Origin: a gamma proteobacterium symbiont of Ctena orbiculata
GTDB lineage: Bacteria > Pseudomonadota > Gammaproteobacteria > Chromatiales > Chromatiaceae
DNA: 64,000 nt
NCBI GenBank assembly: GCA_003094535.1
Contig: NATV01000105.1
Coordinates: 20,525-84,524 of the forward strand
Direction of reading: 5' to 3'
The position numbers and the translations under genes are program-made. Under the pieces are notes generated by a model. The model saw only the letters and a list, made by a program, of their open reading frames with translations, had not been told where the DNA came from and did not search any database. The first letter of the stretch is position 1, and every line of letters starts with the position of its first letter. Shown piece after piece: positions 50,141 through 57,929 of the stretch.

Positions 50141-50575
50141 ATGAAAAGTCTGTTTCTCTCAATCAGTCTCATCTTCATGGTTGTGGCCGCTTCACAACTC
50201 TTTGCGCAACCTCCAGGCTACTATCATCCAGGTATGTCATACGACAGGGCAGGTCAAGGCCCGTCGTCCTTCCATGTAGAGCGACGCGTCAGGTTCAAGC
50301 AGGATCAGGATGCGTCCGGCTATCATCTGCGCATCCTCCTCCAGGGCTACTCACCGGAATCGATTCAGGTGAGCGTGGACGGGCGCTCGCTTCTGGTGGA
50401 GAACCAGGAGGCCCACCGCGTGGAAAACCGCAGCGAGCGCAGTTACAGCTTCTCCACGTCATCCTCATCGATGCGCCGCCGCTTCAGGCTGCCCTGGGAT
50501 GCCGATCTGACTGCGATGCAGAGAACGGAAAAAGAGGGCGAGATCGTCATCACGCTACCCTACAGGACTTATTAA
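50141..50575 (+). CDS. exported Hsp20/alpha-crystallin-like protein
   Basis: 144 residues behind AGGAGG. A Sec signal peptide (SISLIFMVVAASQLFAQ) precedes an alpha-crystallin fold (YHLRILLQGYSPESIQVSVD, then FRLPWDADLTAMQRTEKEG and GEIVITLPY). Most Hsp20 proteins are cytoplasmic; export suggests a periplasmic holdase, which is inference. A perfect 12-bp palindrome (GCTAAGCTTAGC, 50093-50104) lies ~40 bp upstream and could be an operator. Confidence 0.75.
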   Translation: MKSLFLSISLIFMVVAASQLFAQPPGYYHPGMSYDRAGQGPSSFHVERRVRFKQDQDASGYHLRILLQGYSPESIQVSVDGRSLLVENQEAHRVENRSERSYSFSTSSSSMRRRFRLPWDADLTAMQRTEKEGEIVITLPYRTY

Positions 50576-50662
50576 TCAAGGCGGCTGCAGAGGGCTCCCT
50601 GACCTGGCTGCGGGCTTGACAGACGACGAACTGTAGCTACAATACGCCCTTCCCTGAACAAA

Positions 50663-50738
<76 letters not shown>

Positions 50739-50743
50739 AGTTG

Positions 50744-50774
50744 AAAAAGGCCTCGGCACCCCGGGGCCTTTTTT
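50744..50774 (+). terminator. intrinsic terminator after tRNA-Gly
   Basis: AAAAAGGCCTCGG-CACC-CCGGGGCCTTTTT with one mismatch and a T run. It suggests that tRNA-Cys and tRNA-Leu can be transcribed separately. Confidence 0.75.
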
Positions 50775-50852
50775 GTTTGAACAAACCCTGATCGATCAGG
50801 GAGCGCCGAACAATTCGATTCATCTGCGATAGGTGATAGAATGAACCATTTA

Positions 50853-50926
50853 GGCTGAGTGGCAGAGTGGTTATGCAGCGGCCTGCAAAGCCGTGGACCT
50901 CGGTTCGATTCCGGGCTCAGCCTCCA
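50853..50926 (+). tRNA. cysT: tRNA-Cys (anticodon GCA)
   Basis: 74 nt with encoded CCA. Acceptor stem GGCTGAG/CTCAGCC, anticodon loop CTGCAAA giving GCA, T-loop GGTTCGATT. Confidence 0.97.
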
Positions 50927-50963
50927 CCTCCTTGCCCTGTCGCCATCAAACCCGCTTCCCATC

Positions 50964-51050
50964 GCCCGGGTGGCGAAATTGGTAGACGCAAGAGACTTAA
51001 AATCTCTCGACCCTTGGGTCGTGCCGGTTCGATTCCGGCCCCGGGCACCA
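50964..51050 (+). tRNA. leuZ: tRNA-Leu (anticodon TAA)
   Basis: 87 nt, class II with a long variable arm, encoded CCA. Acceptor stem GCCCGGG/CCCGGGC, anticodon loop CTTAAAA giving TAA. Its 3' end (CGATTCCGGCCCCGGGCACC) is partly repeated at 55637-55662 across the PEP-CTERM island. Confidence 0.97.
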
Positions 51051-51217
51051 TCTCAGTATCTGAGACCGTCCGGTCAAGTCCGGTTATCTTCTCAAGCACC
51101 TGAGGAATTGTCAGTGAAGATGCTTCAGGTTGCCTCATCCCTGGGATTCGCTTCTGGAGGACCGGCTGGAGCCGTGAGCGGAAAGGTGGCTCTAAAAGGC
51201 GGTGAAAGACTCCCTTG

Positions 51218-51889
51218 TTACGCTTTTTTCTTTCTTGCGTTAAAGCCTATTAAACCCAGGAGGCCAGTGCCAAATAGCCAGGCTGCCGCAGGAATCGGTA
51301 CCGCAGAGATTGATCCGCTCCCGTTCATCTGCGCCGTGATATCGCCATTACTGTTTTTAAATCGGATCACGAACTGAAGATCGGACACTGGCGGTGTATC
51401 AAGAAGATCGCCTGTTGTTAAAGGTGATCCGAATGGCATGATCAGATTGAGGCCCACGAAGTCTGGAGCTAAGCCGTCTAGCATCCCAGAAAAACCGGCG
51501 TTGTGGGAAATGGAATCAGAAGTGAAACCGGAGGTGTCCTGTCGGACTTTGATATGACTGGTCTCACCAGGACTTAAGACAGAATCACTGCTATTCGGGC
51601 CGCTAAAATTGAATGTGCCTATGGTGAAGTTCAGTGAATCAATTGCATTTGAATACGTGGTTTCATCAAATGCCGGGAAGGAGGACAGTGTTCCTGCTGT
51701 GCTGGTATTGAATACCATGCTGCCGTTAAAAATGTCACCACTGGCAATCGAAGTAATGGAATCGGGGGGGCTGAAATTACTCACGGAATTGATCGATCCC
51801 GAGAAGGCCCAAGTCACAAGCGCGGCATGAACAGAGAATGATATAACAGTAAATGAAATGAATAGAACCAGTCCCAGCAATCTCTTCAT
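51218..51889 (-). CDS. VPLPA-CTERM sorting domain protein
   Basis: 223 residues. Sec signal peptide (LLGLVLFISFTVISFSVHA), a beta-rich Ser/Asn/Thr-rich middle, and a C-terminal sorting signal: VPIPAAAWLFGTGLLGLIGF followed by the basic tail NARKKKA. VPLPA/PEP-CTERM proteins are recognised and cleaved by an exosortase and end up at the surface or in extracellular matrix. It is less similar to the other two VPLPA proteins in the island. No sigma-54-type box was found upstream, unlike its neighbours. Confidence 0.88.
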   Translation of the reverse strand: MKRLLGLVLFISFTVISFSVHAALVTWAFSGSINSVSNFSPPDSITSIASGDIFNGSMVFNTSTAGTLSSFPAFDETTYSNAIDSLNFTIGTFNFSGPNSSDSVLSPGETSHIKVRQDTSGFTSDSISHNAGFSGMLDGLAPDFVGLNLIMPFGSPLTTGDLLDTPPVSDLQFVIRFKNSNGDITAQMNGSGSISAVPIPAAAWLFGTGLLGLIGFNARKKKA

Positions 51890-52084
51890 GAAATTTCTCC
51901 CACCCTTTAATTTTACCTTTGCGCTAAGTCCAAGATCCCCTTCTAGTATAAAAAATATATAATCAAAGTCTCTTAAGGTATGGGTAAAACTACTATTTTT
52001 TTAACTCAGATTAATCAAACCTTAAGAATTCTATTTTTCTTTCATAAACAGAGAGATATACTGAAAGCAAGGGAAGAGGAGTAT

Positions 52085-52106
52085 TAAAAAAGGGGCCGAA
52101 GCCCCT
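52085..52106 (-). terminator. intrinsic terminator of the second VPLPA gene
   Basis: On the minus strand AGGGGC-TTCG-GCCCCT followed by T residues, just after the stop at 52110. A degraded copy (GGGCCGAAGCACCT) follows the PEP-CTERM relic near 52965-52978. Confidence 0.8.
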
Positions 52107-52109
52107 ATC

Positions 52110-52742
52110 TTATGCTTTGTTCTTGCGGTAGTTAAACCCAAATATCCCTAGGAGGCCTGTACCGAAGAGCCATACAGCAGCTGGGACGGGGACTGCTGAA
52201 ATATTTGTTAAAGTAAGATTCTGAGAGGTTACTGTTGTATAAAACACATTCTCATCGAAGGCAGTCTCTTCAACATTGACTATGGACCCTATAGTCCACA
52301 AATCCAATCCGCCTTCTAATCTTATGAAATTATCATCTGAACCAGTTAAGAAAATGACACCTTGACCTGCAGGAGAGTCTAATTCAAGACCTTCTTTATA
52401 CACAGCGATGTCGCCAGCAGAATCGAAAGACCCACCATTAACCTCATCAATAAGACTGCCAGAGAGCAAGTCTACATAGAAGTAGTCTCTCGATGGCGGA
52501 GAATCAATTAGATTAGGGTTTAGAGAGCCATCGTAATACATCTCAATTGGATCTCGTGCTCTATCAATTAAAAATGTATATGAGACAGAATCTCCAACTG
52601 AAATACCTGCTACAGCTGCTGCACCAGCGTCATCAAGAATGTGAGAGATAGTGCCTGAAAACGTATATGTGAATGGTGCTGCAAATGTACTTGTGGTGAT
52701 ACCAAAAAATACAATAAAAATGAATCCTAATAACTTCTTCAT
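52110..52742 (-). CDS. VPLPA-CTERM sorting domain protein (paralogue A)
   Basis: 210 residues. Signal peptide (LGFIFIVFFGITTSTFA), a beta-rich domain starting YTFSGTISHILDDAGAAAVA, the stretch LLSGSLIDEVNGG, and the sorting end VPVPAAVWLFGTGLLGIFGF plus NYRKNKA. It is a clear paralogue of the protein at 55964-56590 along its whole length. Both genes share an upstream block with a sigma-54-like promoter. Role unknown; probably an extracellular matrix or surface protein sorted by an exosortase. Confidence 0.88.
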   Translation of the reverse strand: MKKLLGFIFIVFFGITTSTFAAPFTYTFSGTISHILDDAGAAAVAGISVGDSVSYTFLIDRARDPIEMYYDGSLNPNLIDSPPSRDYFYVDLLSGSLIDEVNGGSFDSAGDIAVYKEGLELDSPAGQGVIFLTGSDDNFIRLEGGLDLWTIGSIVNVEETAFDENVFYTTVTSQNLTLTNISAVPVPAAVWLFGTGLLGIFGFNYRKNKA

Positions 52743-52808
52743 AACCTGCTCCTAACCCTTTTGTTATTTCTTACACCCTATGGTGTAAATTCAATCCCTG
52801 GCCACTAA

Positions 52809-52824
52809 AGCACAAATCATGCCT
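52809..52824 (-). promoter_or_regulatory. sigma-54-like promoter of VPLPA paralogue A
   Basis: Minus strand AGGCAT-GATTT-GTGCT: the GG and GC of the -24/-12 elements are 10 bp apart, as sigma-54 requires. It lies ~67 bp upstream of the start. The surrounding block 52806-52894 is homologous to 56647-56735. Confidence 0.5.
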
Positions 52825-52989
52825 CCCATTTAGAATCAATGGGTTAGATATTACCAAAATATGACTTGTAAGTTATTCCGACGCTATACGAATTAGGTTC
52901 ATAACAAGATCAATGATTTGCATATAGCACTTGTGTACAAACGACCGAGAGTGACTATAAAAGGGCCGAAGCACCTAAGTGTAGAGGAG

Positions 52990-53142
52990 CTATCTTGTTT
53001 TCCGTAGTCAAGTTACACCAATGCCAATAATGCCTGCGCTCAGAAAGTGGAGAGTGGAGGGTTCTGGATAGGAGGGGAGACCTGAAAGTTTGTTAAATAC
53101 TAACAAGGATGAACCATCTGAGGCTACGAAAATGGATGTCCC
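52990..53142 (-). pseudogene. remnant of a PEP-CTERM protein gene with a stop before the basic tail
   Basis: A minus-strand frame of 44 codons, without a start, ends in PSYPEPSTLHFLSAGIIGIG, a canonical PEP-CTERM hydrophobic segment. A TGA (53010-53008) then cuts it, and the same frame continues as LRKTR before TAG at 52992-52990. LRKTR is just what a PEP-CTERM basic tail should look like, so one base change removed it. An in-frame TAA at 53145-53143 truncates the 5' side. A degraded terminator follows. This is a decayed fourth member of the island's surface-protein set. Confidence 0.65.
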
Positions 53143-53253
53143 TTATTATGCTTATTATGTTTCTTACTGCGAAGTCAGATAGGCAATTCTTGGAAAAAGA
53201 ATCCATCGACATCGCCGATGGATTCCTGAATAGTAAACTGAGGCTGTTTTGTT

Positions 53254-54957
53254 TTATCGTTTTGGAATAAACACAGTATTAATGGCTGGTGCATGAACTG
53301 TAATGCCCGTCAGGTACTTCACCCTGCCCTTCTTATGGACTTTGTAGTCCTTGCTCACCGGGTAGTACCAATCGCCTATCTTGGCAACGGGATTCGCTGA
53401 ATCTGTCAGGTCGAGAACATTATCATCATAGGCTTTCCACGGTTTCGATCCCCGTAGTCTCAAACCGAGTGCCTCTGCGCCTATTGTGGCAAGTTCGGTG
53501 TTGTCGATGGTACCCACCACTGGTCCATCGGGTCCAAGGGACCACAGCGGTACGTCTTCACCTGTGTGGCCATGAGTGGTCCAGCCATATGTCGTCAGCT
53601 CCCTGCTAAGATACTCAGCAATAGGATAGTATCCATCATAGGCACCTTTGTCATTTAGTGTATCTGCTACATATTCCGCGTGTTTAACCTCCATGTTTTG
53701 TGCCCAGTAGTCCCCAAGGTATTCGGCAAAGGTGTCGCGAACGATACTAATATTTGCAGGGATAGGAATCTCATTAAGGAGTCCTTGGATTGTCATGGAT
53801 GCGTCCTTGATCGGGTCTATGAGGTCTTCGAGACTAGTGCCCGTGTAACCCGGTGGATACTCAGATTGCTCGTGACCGATACTCAGTGCGCCGGTGTTGT
53901 GATCGGGGAAGATCAAGACCAACGTCTTGCCGTCTTTTTCTGCGAATGCAATCGCCTTCCCCACCGCCTCATCAAACGCAAGAAAATCACCAACCATGTA
54001 AGCTGCGTCGTTTGCGTGACCAGCCCAGTCCACTTGGCTGGCTTCCACCATCAGGAAAAAACCGTCTTCATCCTCAGACAGAAGTTGAATCGCTTTCTCT
54101 GTCATATCGGCAAGGGACGGTTGCGATGGATGTAGATCATCCCGGTCAAGTTCGGGGTCCATATGGCTATCATCAAACATGCCCCAAGCCGGACCATATT
54201 CCAGATTATCCATCCCTTCGGCGCTGTCAACAAATGTATAGCCGCGGTCCAGCAGGACATCGATGAGGTTTTCTCCGTCTGTTCGCCTCCCTCCCCAACT
54301 ATCGCCGAAACTCGTGGCGTACAGCTCATCTTCTGGAATCAAGTGACGTGCCCCGCCACCAAACACCACGTCAATATCGTTGTAGACCATGTGCTCCATG
54401 ATCTCGTTGTCCTTACCACGATCATCAATGTGGCATGCATAGGCAGCAGGAGTGGCATGTGTAATCCGGCTGGTGGAGATCAGACCGGTTGCCATGCCAG
54501 CCCTCTCAGCAGCTTCCAGAAGGGATTCAAGTGGTTCAAAAGGCTTTGCAGTGGGTTTAAAGCCGGTCAGAAAACCTAGGTAGTCACCGTCAGGGGCTAT
54601 TTCACTGGGACCAACACCCAGAAAGCGCACCGATGTTTTGTGGCCGGTGGCGAAGGCCGTAGCGGCAGCAGCAGAACCGGTAATCACAGAGTTAGCCATG
54701 TAGGTCTTTACAGAGCCGCTGTTTAGGCCATCTATGTTGAGTGCAGAGCCTTTTACCCAACGAGCAAGCGTCTGTATGCTCTGGGTGCAACCATCAGGTA
54801 CCATGACAATTAGGTTCTCGACTTCTATGTCATCTTTCCAAGCTTTATCGTCTTTCCAATCTCTACCGTCTTTCCAATCTTTGTCAGCCCAGACCGAAGG
54901 AACTACAAAGACCAGGGCTAGTAATGTAACTGCAATGATTTTTGCTAGTCTTTTCAT
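53254..54957 (-). CDS. alkaline phosphatase
   Basis: 567 residues from ATG 54957, chosen because GGAGGA lies 7 bp upstream; a further in-frame ATG at 54993 lacks this. Signal peptide to about WA24, then an odd repeat DKDWKDGRDWKDDKAWKDD (25-43). The core has metal ligands in VPDGCTQS (Asp55), VDWAGHANDA, FPDHNTGALS and THGHTGEDVP. The nucleophile is Ser95 in TGSAAAATAFATG, where Gly replaces the Asp found before Ser in E. coli PhoA. It should release phosphate from organic esters in the periplasm or matrix. It sits between two VPLPA paralogues. Confidence 0.88.
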   Translation of the reverse strand: MKRLAKIIAVTLLALVFVVPSVWADKDWKDGRDWKDDKAWKDDIEVENLIVMVPDGCTQSIQTLARWVKGSALNIDGLNSGSVKTYMANSVITGSAAAATAFATGHKTSVRFLGVGPSEIAPDGDYLGFLTGFKPTAKPFEPLESLLEAAERAGMATGLISTSRITHATPAAYACHIDDRGKDNEIMEHMVYNDIDVVFGGGARHLIPEDELYATSFGDSWGGRRTDGENLIDVLLDRGYTFVDSAEGMDNLEYGPAWGMFDDSHMDPELDRDDLHPSQPSLADMTEKAIQLLSEDEDGFFLMVEASQVDWAGHANDAAYMVGDFLAFDEAVGKAIAFAEKDGKTLVLIFPDHNTGALSIGHEQSEYPPGYTGTSLEDLIDPIKDASMTIQGLLNEIPIPANISIVRDTFAEYLGDYWAQNMEVKHAEYVADTLNDKGAYDGYYPIAEYLSRELTTYGWTTHGHTGEDVPLWSLGPDGPVVGTIDNTELATIGAEALGLRLRGSKPWKAYDDNVLDLTDSANPVAKIGDWYYPVSKDYKVHKKGRVKYLTGITVHAPAINTVFIPKR

Positions 54958-55963
54958 CGGGTCCTCCACAACGTTGTTCGAACGGAGCAGCATTTTTTCA
55001 ACGAGAAAGCGTGAATGTTCGGCAATATTGGAAACTTATCACTAACTTCTCGTGTGACTATAAGATAGAAGTAAGTCGTTTCAGGCCTTTTGCCGCGTGA
55101 TTAAATTGATTCATCTATTGATTTTCATCAGGTGCAGTTGTTTTTTTTATTTACGTTTAATATTGTCATTGAAAAAACAGAGATTTGCCTGCCAGGATGA
55201 GTAGTTTAGGTAATAACAAAATGTTCATCAGAAGGTAATACTTAAAGATATGCATTTAATAAAGAAGCAGTCAATTGTGAGGTGGATATAAGATTCTATG
55301 CTCTTAACGAAAAAGCAGTATGTTTGGTTTATCCTCAAGGTGCTCTTTAGAGGTAATTAGCTATGGGCTGGTGAAATAAAACTACTTTTACTATTTAGCA
55401 GCTAAGTGAGACCACGAGTGTTAGTTCAGGGATGACCAATGTCGTTTCAATTGATAATTGTAATAGGCCAACTGGGACAATTGATTAGATCTTGCTAAGA
55501 CAGTTGTTATGTCAGTAGAAGATCTTTTCAAGAAAGCAAATGACCACTTAACTCCAAGAGAATTTTTACTTAAGAGATTTAAAACTTCTTTTGAATAAAA
55601 ATTTGAACCTAAATACCATTAATGAGACAAATAATACGACTCCGGCCCCGGCACGGCACCATTTGGTTGCTACAATTAACGGCGGAAGAATCTGCCCATT
55701 TCCATTCAGTTAAGAGGCGCTGTTGCTTCGTCGGCATGTCACTCATTAGCGCTGTATCAAAGAATGCAGTCTGTCCGAGTGGAAACAATCTAAATTTTGG
55801 CAATCCGTCCAAGACTGGCTGCAAATCAGTAAATATTTTGCATCCAAGCATTGGTGCAGGCTGTCAACTCACTGGTATTTACAATGGATAGCCAGGCGTT
55901 GGTTGCTAAGCTGGTGAAGAAAGACGGAATAGCGGCGAGACAAGGGAGACTGGGAAGTCTATT
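54958..55963. other. long AT-rich intergenic stretch with gene remnants but no supported gene
   Basis: About 1 kb without a convincing gene. A 29-codon frame (55509-55598, starting MSVEDLFKKANDHLTPREFL) has no ribosome-binding site and looks like a fragment. Around 55609-55891 frames on both strands stay open but match nothing I know. The tRNA-Leu-like repeat lies at 55637-55662. Base composition is clearly more AT-rich than the housekeeping regions, consistent with foreign or decaying DNA. Confidence 0.5.
55637..55662 (+). repeat. degenerate copy of the tRNA-Leu 3' end (possible attR/attL remnant)
   Basis: It reads CGACTCCGGCCCCGG, then CACG, then GCACCAT. Compared with 51030-51051 (CGATTCCGGCCCCGG then GCACCAT) it has one substitution and a 4-base insertion. 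The two copies are in direct orientation and 4.6 kb apart. No integrase gene is visible. Confidence 0.4.
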
Positions 55964-56590
55964 TTAAGTGATTAGTTTCTTTCGGTAACTCATTCCAAGC
56001 AGACCCAGAAGGCCGGAGAAGAAGAGCCAGGCCGCGGCCGGGATGGGAACAGGAACAATGTTGGACAAGCGGAGGTTGGAGATAACCAGGGTTTGATTTC
56101 CAATAGCGTTGGACGCGACTTCCATTCCGGAGACGTAGATGCCAACGCTCCACAGATCGATATCCAGGCTGCTGGTTATCTGGATAAAGTTGTCTGCGGA
56201 ACCGCCGCGCAACTGGGTGTAGCCGCTATTGGTGTTTCTGAAACCACGATTGTATTCCGCGGTATCGGTGGGCGCGTTGAAATACCCGCCGTTTACCTCG
56301 TCGATTACACTGCCGGATAACAAGTCATCGAAGAAATAGTCCGTTGTGCCTGTGTCGGTGAAGAGCTGCGTGGATCCGTTGTTTTGTGTGAGCGTGCCTG
56401 GCAGATCCCTGTCGACCGAGAATCTATAGGTGATCGTGTCTCCGGTAGTAATGCCTGCTATCGATGCAGCGCCCGCGCCGTCATTGATGCTGGTTACCTG
56501 GCCGGAAAACGTATAACCCATGAGTGCCGCATTGGCGGCAGCTGAAAACCCGATCAGACCGACTAGGAACAATACTGATAATTTCTTCAT
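55964..56590 (-). CDS. VPLPA-CTERM sorting domain protein (paralogue B)
   Basis: 208 residues. Signal peptide (LSVLFLVGLIGFSAAANA), YTFSGQVTSINDGAGAASIA, LLSGSVIDEVNGG, and the sorting segment VPIPAAAWLFFSGLLGLLGM followed by SYRKKLIT. It aligns with paralogue A throughout, so the pair arose by duplication around the alkaline phosphatase gene. It has the same sigma-54-like promoter block. Its codon use is more GC-rich than that of paralogue A. Confidence 0.88.
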   Translation of the reverse strand: MKKLSVLFLVGLIGFSAAANAALMGYTFSGQVTSINDGAGAASIAGITTGDTITYRFSVDRDLPGTLTQNNGSTQLFTDTGTTDYFFDDLLSGSVIDEVNGGYFNAPTDTAEYNRGFRNTNSGYTQLRGGSADNFIQITSSLDIDLWSVGIYVSGMEVASNAIGNQTLVISNLRLSNIVPVPIPAAAWLFFSGLLGLLGMSYRKKLIT

Positions 56591-56650
56591 GACTGGTCTT
56601 TTATGCTTTTAAATCCCATGCGGACAGGGAATCCCTATTCTGGGATTTAA

Positions 56651-56666
56651 AGCACAATTTGTGCCT
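56651..56666 (-). promoter_or_regulatory. sigma-54-like promoter of VPLPA paralogue B
   Basis: Minus strand AGGCAC-AAATT-GTGCT: -24 GGCAC and -12 TGC with the required GG-N10-GC spacing, ~61 bp before the start. An upstream block conserved with paralogue A (GGAAT, ACTTACAA, TCA, TGATTCTAA) could bind an enhancer-binding protein. Confidence 0.55.
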
Positions 56667-56735
56667 TACCTTTAGAATCAGTGAGTTAAAAAACACCAAC
56701 ATTTGATTTGTAAGTAATTCCGACGATAGATGAAT

Positions 56736-57323
56736 TTCGTTCCGGATATACCAAACAGCCCGGGCAATTGTCCAATCCCGGGAAAAGAAGAATGCACCTC
56801 CCTGTGCAACTAATTTTGTATCGACACACATAGACTCTGTTTCAAGCCTCGATTGCTGTTTGGCCAGTATGAATACCGTTTTACTATCCCCCTGCATGGC
56901 CTCTCAATAAAGGCAAAATCATCAATTAAATCAGCTGTGGAAATCGGGAATGAGTGAATCCCACATAGGGAAAACAGAATCAAACCGCGAGATTTCCTCG
57001 ATGAAATCTTTCTTGAATGACTGACTACTGTCGTCGCAGCGACAGCGGATCCGCCACTATATAAGAAAGCTACGAAACCTGAAGGATCTATTCTATGGGT
57101 AGTAATACCCAATCTAAACCGCTGAAATACTATGCTCGCCATAATCCGGAGCTGACCAAGCAGGTTCATTTGGCAACCTGTGGGGAGAACAGCCCGTGAT
57201 ACGCACAAGATCTCGTCAGCCCTTCATCAATAGGATATTGCAGTGTCAGTATAATTTACAGTTTTTGGCATTCAGTTGGAAATGCAAAATATAAATAACA
57301 GAAAAATAACGAAAAATATCACT
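56736..57323. other. intergenic, no supported gene
   Basis: 588 bp between divergently transcribed surface-protein genes. Open frames on the minus strand lack plausible starts and resemble no family. It becomes AT-rich towards 57.3 kb. Confidence 0.4.
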
Positions 57324-57339
57324 TGGTTTGGTTATTGCA
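57324..57339 (+). promoter_or_regulatory. weak sigma-54-like element before the Tat/PEP-CTERM gene
   Basis: TGGTTT-GGTTA-TTGCA: GG and GC are 10 bp apart and the -12 TTGCA is consensus, but the -24 is only TGG. It lies ~42 bp upstream of the ATG. Confidence 0.3.
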
Positions 57340-57380
57340 ATTCACTTCGTACAGATTTCATCGTCGGGGAGAATAGTGTT

Positions 57381-57782
57381 ATGAGTAAGAAGGAAAACCG
57401 TAGACAATTTTTAAAGGAACTCGGGGTACTGACAGCAACGGCAGTTTTACCGGCAGCCCTCATTACAGAGAGTGCGTCTGCCAATACGGAGTCGCCGGCC
57501 CGGGTGACCAAGAAGAAGGTTGCGAAGAAGAAGGTTGCAAAGAAAAAGGTTGCTAAGAAGAAAGTGGCCAAGAAGAAGGTTACGAAGAAGAAGGTACCCA
57601 ATAATGTAGTCTATTGTGACCAGGAGGATTGCGGTCCAAACGGATACTATCCGCCCGGTGGTGAGAATGGCGAGCGCGTCTCCGTACCTGAACCAACAAC
57701 TTTGGGTTTGATGACAATTGGGCTTGGCGCAATGGCTTTCGCGAGAAAGAAGCGGGGCAAGAAGGAGGATAGCGAGAAGTAG
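57381..57782 (+). CDS. small Tat-signal, lysine-repeat, PEP-CTERM surface protein
   Basis: 133 residues from ATG 57381 (GGGGAG upstream); an in-frame start at 57276 would add an atypical AT-rich leader. Order: twin-arginine signal NRRQFLKEL at 6-14 with hydrophobic core to ~29; six tandem KKKV(A/T) units at 43-72; a short acidic, Pro/Gly-rich part with Cys79 and Cys84; PEP-CTERM anchor VPEPTTLGLMTIGLGAMAFA at 102-121; basic tail RKKRGKK. The repeat is encoded by near-identical 15-bp units. It should be exported folded and then processed by exosortase. The polycationic repeat could bind DNA or acidic polysaccharide. No such family is known to me. Confidence 0.75.
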   Translation: MSKKENRRQFLKELGVLTATAVLPAALITESASANTESPARVTKKKVAKKKVAKKKVAKKKVAKKKVTKKKVPNNVVYCDQEDCGPNGYYPPGGENGERVSVPEPTTLGLMTIGLGAMAFARKKRGKKEDSEK

Positions 57783-57817
57783 CGACTTTCGTTAGCCAAC
57801 AATCCTGTCTCTTCAAG

Positions 57818-57840
57818 AACCCCGCTTCGGCGGGGTTTTT
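57818..57840 (+). terminator. intrinsic terminator after the Tat/PEP-CTERM gene
   Basis: AACCCCGC-TTCG-GCGGGGTT followed by T residues. Confidence 0.85.
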
Positions 57841-57929
57841 GGTTGGTCCCTAGGTGATCAGCTTGTTAAAGCTTAATCATCATTCGTGCTTAGGATGTAT
57901 AGAGGTGTCAATGGCTTTGTATTGTGCGC

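Noticed and set aside
51890..52020. Search for a sigma-54 promoter before the first VPLPA gene
   Set aside because: No GG-N10-GC pair with TGC at -12 was found, unlike the two paralogues.
55609..55891. Open frames on both strands in the AT-rich gap (80 and 89 codons)
   Set aside because: No ribosome-binding site, no recognisable family, and they overlap the tRNA-like repeat; treated as remnant DNA.
56601..57208. Two minus-strand frames (98 and 132 codons) upstream of VPLPA paralogue B
   Set aside because: The first overlaps the conserved promoter block and neither resembles a protein family.
57508..57600. Regular 15-bp repeats that might suggest a repeat array or CRISPR
   Set aside because: They are in-frame KKKV(A/T) codons of one protein, with no spacers.
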